The translations under genes and the position numbers were made by a program. The notes beneath the pieces were generated by a model, which was not told the DNA's origin, did no database searches, and saw only the letters and a list, made by a program, of their open reading frames with translations. From Lysobacteraceae bacterium (GTDB taxonomy: Bacteria > Pseudomonadota > Gammaproteobacteria > Xanthomonadales > Xanthomonadaceae): a stretch of DNA of 5,845 nucleotides. The DNA lies in the NCBI GenBank assembly GCA_017990865.1, contig JAGNNB010000213.1:1-5845 (forward strand), written 5' to 3'. This document shows positions 3,748 to 5,845 of the stretch, piece after piece (within the stretch, counting starts at the first letter, position 1; every line of letters begins with the position of its first letter).

Positions 3748-5845
3748 ATGACCGAAATGCCGCTTTCCGCCATGGTGCAGCCCGAGCTGCCGGCCGCACC
3801 GGACGCCCCACGCGCGGCGATCACCGCCGGCTGGCTGCGCGACGAGACCGAACACGTCCGCGAACTGCTCGCCGACGCCCGCCAGCCCCATCCCGACTGG
3901 AGCGCCGCCGACCGCGCCGCGATTCAAGCCACGGCCGCGGATTTGGTGCGCCGGGTGCGCGCCCGGGCGCAGGATCAGGGCGCGATCGAAGCCTTCATGC
4001 GCCAGTACGACCTGGGCAGCGATGAAGGCGTGCTGCTGATGTGCGTGGCCGAGGCCCTGCTGCGCATCCCGGACCAGGACACCGCCGACAAACTGATCCG
4101 CGACAAGCTGGGCGACGCCGATTGGAAGCGGCACATGGGCCAATCCGAGTCGGTGCTGGTCAACGCCTCGACCTGGGGCCTGATGCTGACCGGCAAGTTG
4201 GTCGATCTGGCCGACGACACCAAACGCGACGTCCACAACGCCTTCAAGCGGCTGGTCGGGCGCGTCGGCGAGCCGGTGATTCGCCTCGCGGTGCGCCAGG
4301 CCATGCGGATCATGGGCCACCAATTCGTGATGGGCCGCACAATCGACGAAGCCCTGAGCCGCAGCCGCAAGGGCGACAACGCGAACTATCGCTATTCGTT
4401 CGACATGCTGGGCGAAGGCGCGCTGACCACCCAGGACGCGCTGCGCTATCTCGACGCCTACCGCAAAGCGATCCACGCCATCGGCAAGAGCGGCGGCAAG
4501 GACGGATTCGCGGGCTCGGATGTCTTCGCCGCGCCCAGCATCTCGGTCAAGCTGTCCGCGCTGCACCCGCGCTACGAGCACGCCAAGCGCGAACGCGTCT
4601 TCGCCGAACTCGGTCCGCGCCTGCTGGAGCTTTCGCAACTCGCGAAGCGCTACGGCATCGGTTTGACCATCGACGCCGAGGAATCCGACCGCCTCGAAAT
4701 GTCGCTCGATCTGATTTTCGGCGTGCTGTCCGACGACAGCCTGCGCGGCTGGAACGGCTTCGGCATCGTGGTGCAGGCGTACCAGAAGCGCGCGCCGTTC
4801 GCGATCGATTTCATCGCCGACCGCGCCCGCGCGCTGGGCCGCCGCATTCCGGTGCGCCTGGTCAAGGGCGCGTACTGGGACAGCGAGGTCAAGCGCGCCC
4901 AGGTCGACGGCCAAGCCGGCTATCCGGTGTTCACCCGCAAACCCAACACCGACGTGTCGTATCAAGCCTGCGCGCGGCGTTTGCTGAACGCGACGGATGC
5001 CGTGTATCCGATGTTCGCCACCCACAACGCGCAAACCATCGCCGCGATCCATCGCATGGCTTCATCCCTTCTCCCGCGTGCGGGGCGAGGAGGCGCGCTT
5101 GCGAACCATGGTTCGCGCGCCGAGGAGCGCCCGAGCGCGAAGAGCGAGGGCGGGGGCGCGGAGCGAGGTGCCCGAAGGGCGGATGAGGGCATGCGCGCAG
5201 ACGAAAGCCGCTCGCCCCGCTCCCGCGAACAGCAAGGCTACGAATTCCAGAAACTCCACGGCATGGGCGACGACCTCTACGCCGAAGTGATTCCTACCGA
5301 CCGCTTGAACGTGCCGTGTCGCGTCTACGCGCCGGTGGGCTCGCACGAAGATCTGCTGCCGTACCTCGTGCGTCGCCTGCTGGAGAACGGCGCGAATTCC
5401 AGCTTCGTCAATCGCATCACCGACGAAGCGGTGTCGATCGAGGACTTGATTCGCGACCCGGTGGAAACCGTGTCCGCCTTCGAAAGCATCCCGCATCCGC
5501 GCATTCCGCAACCGGTGGCGCTGTACCGCAGCTTCGCCGCGCTCGATTCGAGCAACGACCGAGACAATTCCATGGGCCTGAACCTCGCCAACGACGCGCA
5601 ACTCCGCGCGCTCGCCGAACAGATCAACGCCGCCGGCGCCGGCGCGTGGACCGCCGCGCCGCTGGTGCCGGGCGCGACCATCTCCGGCGAGAAAATTCCC
5701 GTCGCCAATCCCGCCGATCGCCGCGAGATCGTCGGCCATTGGCAGGCCGCCGACAGCACGACCGTCGAGAAGGCGCTGCAGAATGCGGTCGCCGCGCAAC
5801 CGGCCTGGGACGCAACGCCCGCCGCCAGCCGCGCCGCGATTCTCG
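3748..5845 (+). CDS. putA: Bifunctional proline dehydrogenase / P5C dehydrogenase PutA, with in-frame insertion (3' end beyond window)
   Basis: PutA oxidises proline to P5C with FAD, passing electrons to quinones at the inner membrane, then oxidises glutamate semialdehyde to glutamate with NAD. 699 codons are visible. The protein starts close to the region aligning with E. coli PutA after its ribbon-helix-helix domain, so that DNA-binding domain is absent. The proline dehydrogenase barrel keeps Lys268 (SVKLSALHPRY), Asp309 (TIDAEESDRLE), Arg370 and Tyr376 (VRLVKGAYWDSEVKRAQ), His426 (FATHN), Tyr527 and Arg542-Arg543 (YLVRRLLENGANSSFVNRI). The aldehyde dehydrogenase part begins near residue 630 and is cut off before its catalytic cysteine. 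Residues about 439-489 are an extra low-complexity stretch. Spacings between active-site residues match E. coli before it; Tyr376 to Tyr527 is 48 longer than the E. coli pair. The ATG at 3748 is chosen; 3757 and 3772 are in-frame alternatives, and none has a strong Shine-Dalgarno sequence. Confidence 0.96.
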   Translation, partial: MTEMPLSAMVQPELPAAPDAPRAAITAGWLRDETEHVRELLADARQPHPDWSAADRAAIQATAADLVRRVRARAQDQGAIEAFMRQYDLGSDEGVLLMCVAEALLRIPDQDTADKLIRDKLGDADWKRHMGQSESVLVNASTWGLMLTGKLVDLADDTKRDVHNAFKRLVGRVGEPVIRLAVRQAMRIMGHQFVMGRTIDEALSRSRKGDNANYRYSFDMLGEGALTTQDALRYLDAYRKAIHAIGKSGGKDGFAGSDVFAAPSISVKLSALHPRYEHAKRERVFAELGPRLLELSQLAKRYGIGLTIDAEESDRLEMSLDLIFGVLSDDSLRGWNGFGIVVQAYQKRAPFAIDFIADRARALGRRIPVRLVKGAYWDSEVKRAQVDGQAGYPVFTRKPNTDVSYQACARRLLNATDAVYPMFATHNAQTIAAIHRMASSLLPRAGRGGALANHGSRAEERPSAKSEGGGAERGARRADEGMRADESRSPRSREQQGYEFQKLHGMGDDLYAEVIPTDRLNVPCRVYAPVGSHEDLLPYLVRRLLENGANSSFVNRITDEAVSIEDLIRDPVETVSAFESIPHPRIPQPVALYRSFAALDSSNDRDNSMGLNLANDAQLRALAEQINAAGAGAWTAAPLVPGATISGEKIPVANPADRREIVGHWQAADSTTVEKALQNAVAAQPAWDATPAASRAAIL
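5062..5214 (+). mobile_element. In-frame palindromic repeat element inside putA (borders approximate)
   Basis: This stretch encodes the ~51 residues that PutA has in excess between ATHNAQTIAAI and YEFQKLHGMG. Its ends look like terminal inverted repeats: TCATCC-CTTC at 5062-5071 pairs with GAAGGGCGGATGA at 5174-5186 with a 3-base bulge. Inside are a CCCGC-GT-GCGGG dyad (5073-5084), a 16-bp palindrome (5101-5116), a GAGCGAGG direct repeat (5142-5149 and 5161-5168) and a GCCC-GAA-GGGC hairpin (5170-5180). Codons scarce elsewhere in putA cluster here: TCA, CTT, GGA, three CGA and AGG. The CCTTCTCCCGC and GCCCGAAGGGCGGATGAGGGC parts resemble intergenic repeats I recall from Xanthomonadaceae genomes. 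The peptide has no aromatic, Cys, Val, Ile or Thr residue and is rich in Gly, Ala, Arg, Glu and Ser, so it is probably a disordered surface loop. No transposase is encoded; it would be non-autonomous. Confidence 0.7.
5080..5220. repeat. 10-bp exact inverted repeat flanking the core of the putA insertion
   Basis: GCGGGGCGAG at 5080-5089 and CTCGCCCCGC at 5211-5220 are exact reverse complements that bracket most of the inserted DNA. They do not extend by further contiguous pairing in either direction. They may mark a second, nested unit, or be chance in GC-rich sequence. Confidence 0.4.
5101..5116. repeat. Perfect 16-bp palindrome in the putA insertion
   Basis: GCGAACCATGGTTCGC equals its own reverse complement. 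The symmetry continues after a 4-base bulge (GCTT, 5097-5100): GGCGC at 5092-5096 pairs with GCGCC at 5117-5121. It lies near the middle of the inserted DNA and is translated as the residues ANHGSR. Confidence 0.9.

Noticed and set aside
3415..5052. Minus-strand open frame extending ctaC far upstream
   Set aside because: It runs antisense through putA; the signal peptide begins at the Met at 3414, so the extension is not part of ctaC.
4041..5186. 381-codon plus-strand frame overlapping putA
   Set aside because: It is a frame-shifted shadow of putA with an Arg-rich, low-complexity product; the putA frame carries all conserved motifs.
5062..5214. Frameshift or pseudogene explanation for the odd PutA stretch
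   Set aside because: The frame is continuous from 3748 to the window end, with conserved PutA motifs directly before and after in the same frame.
5062..5799. Minus-strand 245-codon frame antisense to putA, starting at the insertion
   Set aside because: No recognisable domain; it mirrors putA. Its openness through the insertion reflects the scarcity of stops in GC-rich DNA.
1..5845. CRISPR array, tRNA, rRNA or transposase gene
   Set aside because: No regularly spaced repeats, no cloverleaf or rRNA segments and no transposase motifs were seen on either strand.

Overview
The window is GC-rich DNA, most likely from a Xanthomonadaceae-type gammaproteobacterium (Lysobacter, Luteimonas or Xanthomonas relatives). 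The reasons are the gene order ctaC-ctaD-small ORF-ctaG, the protein sequences, the TAnnAT-type minus-10 elements and the kind of repeats present. The genus is an inference from memory of these families, not a search result.

Layout. The left 3.4 kb is read leftward (minus strand) and is the start of an aa3-type cytochrome c oxidase operon: ctaC/coxB (subunit II, 3414 to 2431), ctaD/coxA (subunit I, 2403 to 790), an unlisted 47-residue single-membrane-span protein (761 to 618), and ctaG/cox11 (copper delivery, from 621, running off the left edge). Gaps are 27, 28 and -4 nt, so this is a tight operon, with an ATGA overlap coupling the small gene to ctaG. A 333-bp divergent intergenic region follows (3415-3747). 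It holds candidate promoters for both directions, a 20-bp near-palindrome and a GTAG-headed hairpin resembling a REP element. From 3748 rightward (plus strand) lies putA, the proline dehydrogenase / P5C dehydrogenase, cut by the right edge after 699 codons. It lacks the N-terminal ribbon-helix-helix repressor domain of E. coli PutA.

The most interesting observation is inside putA. Between the conserved barrel segments ATHNAQTIAAI and YEFQKLHGMG there are 63 residues, where E. coli PutA (recalled from memory) has about 12. The extra ~51 residues are encoded by ~150 bp (about 5062-5214) that look like a non-coding palindromic repeat inserted in frame. This DNA contains a perfect 16-bp palindrome, imperfect terminal inverted repeats, further hairpins and a cluster of codons rarely used elsewhere in the gene. 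The reading frame and all recognised active-site residues on both sides are kept. This resembles the in-frame palindromic elements described in Rickettsia genes, here in a core catabolic enzyme of a different lineage.

How the genes relate: PutA oxidises proline and passes electrons to the quinone pool, and the aa3 oxidase is a terminal sink of the respiratory chain. The divergent arrangement may be only positional.
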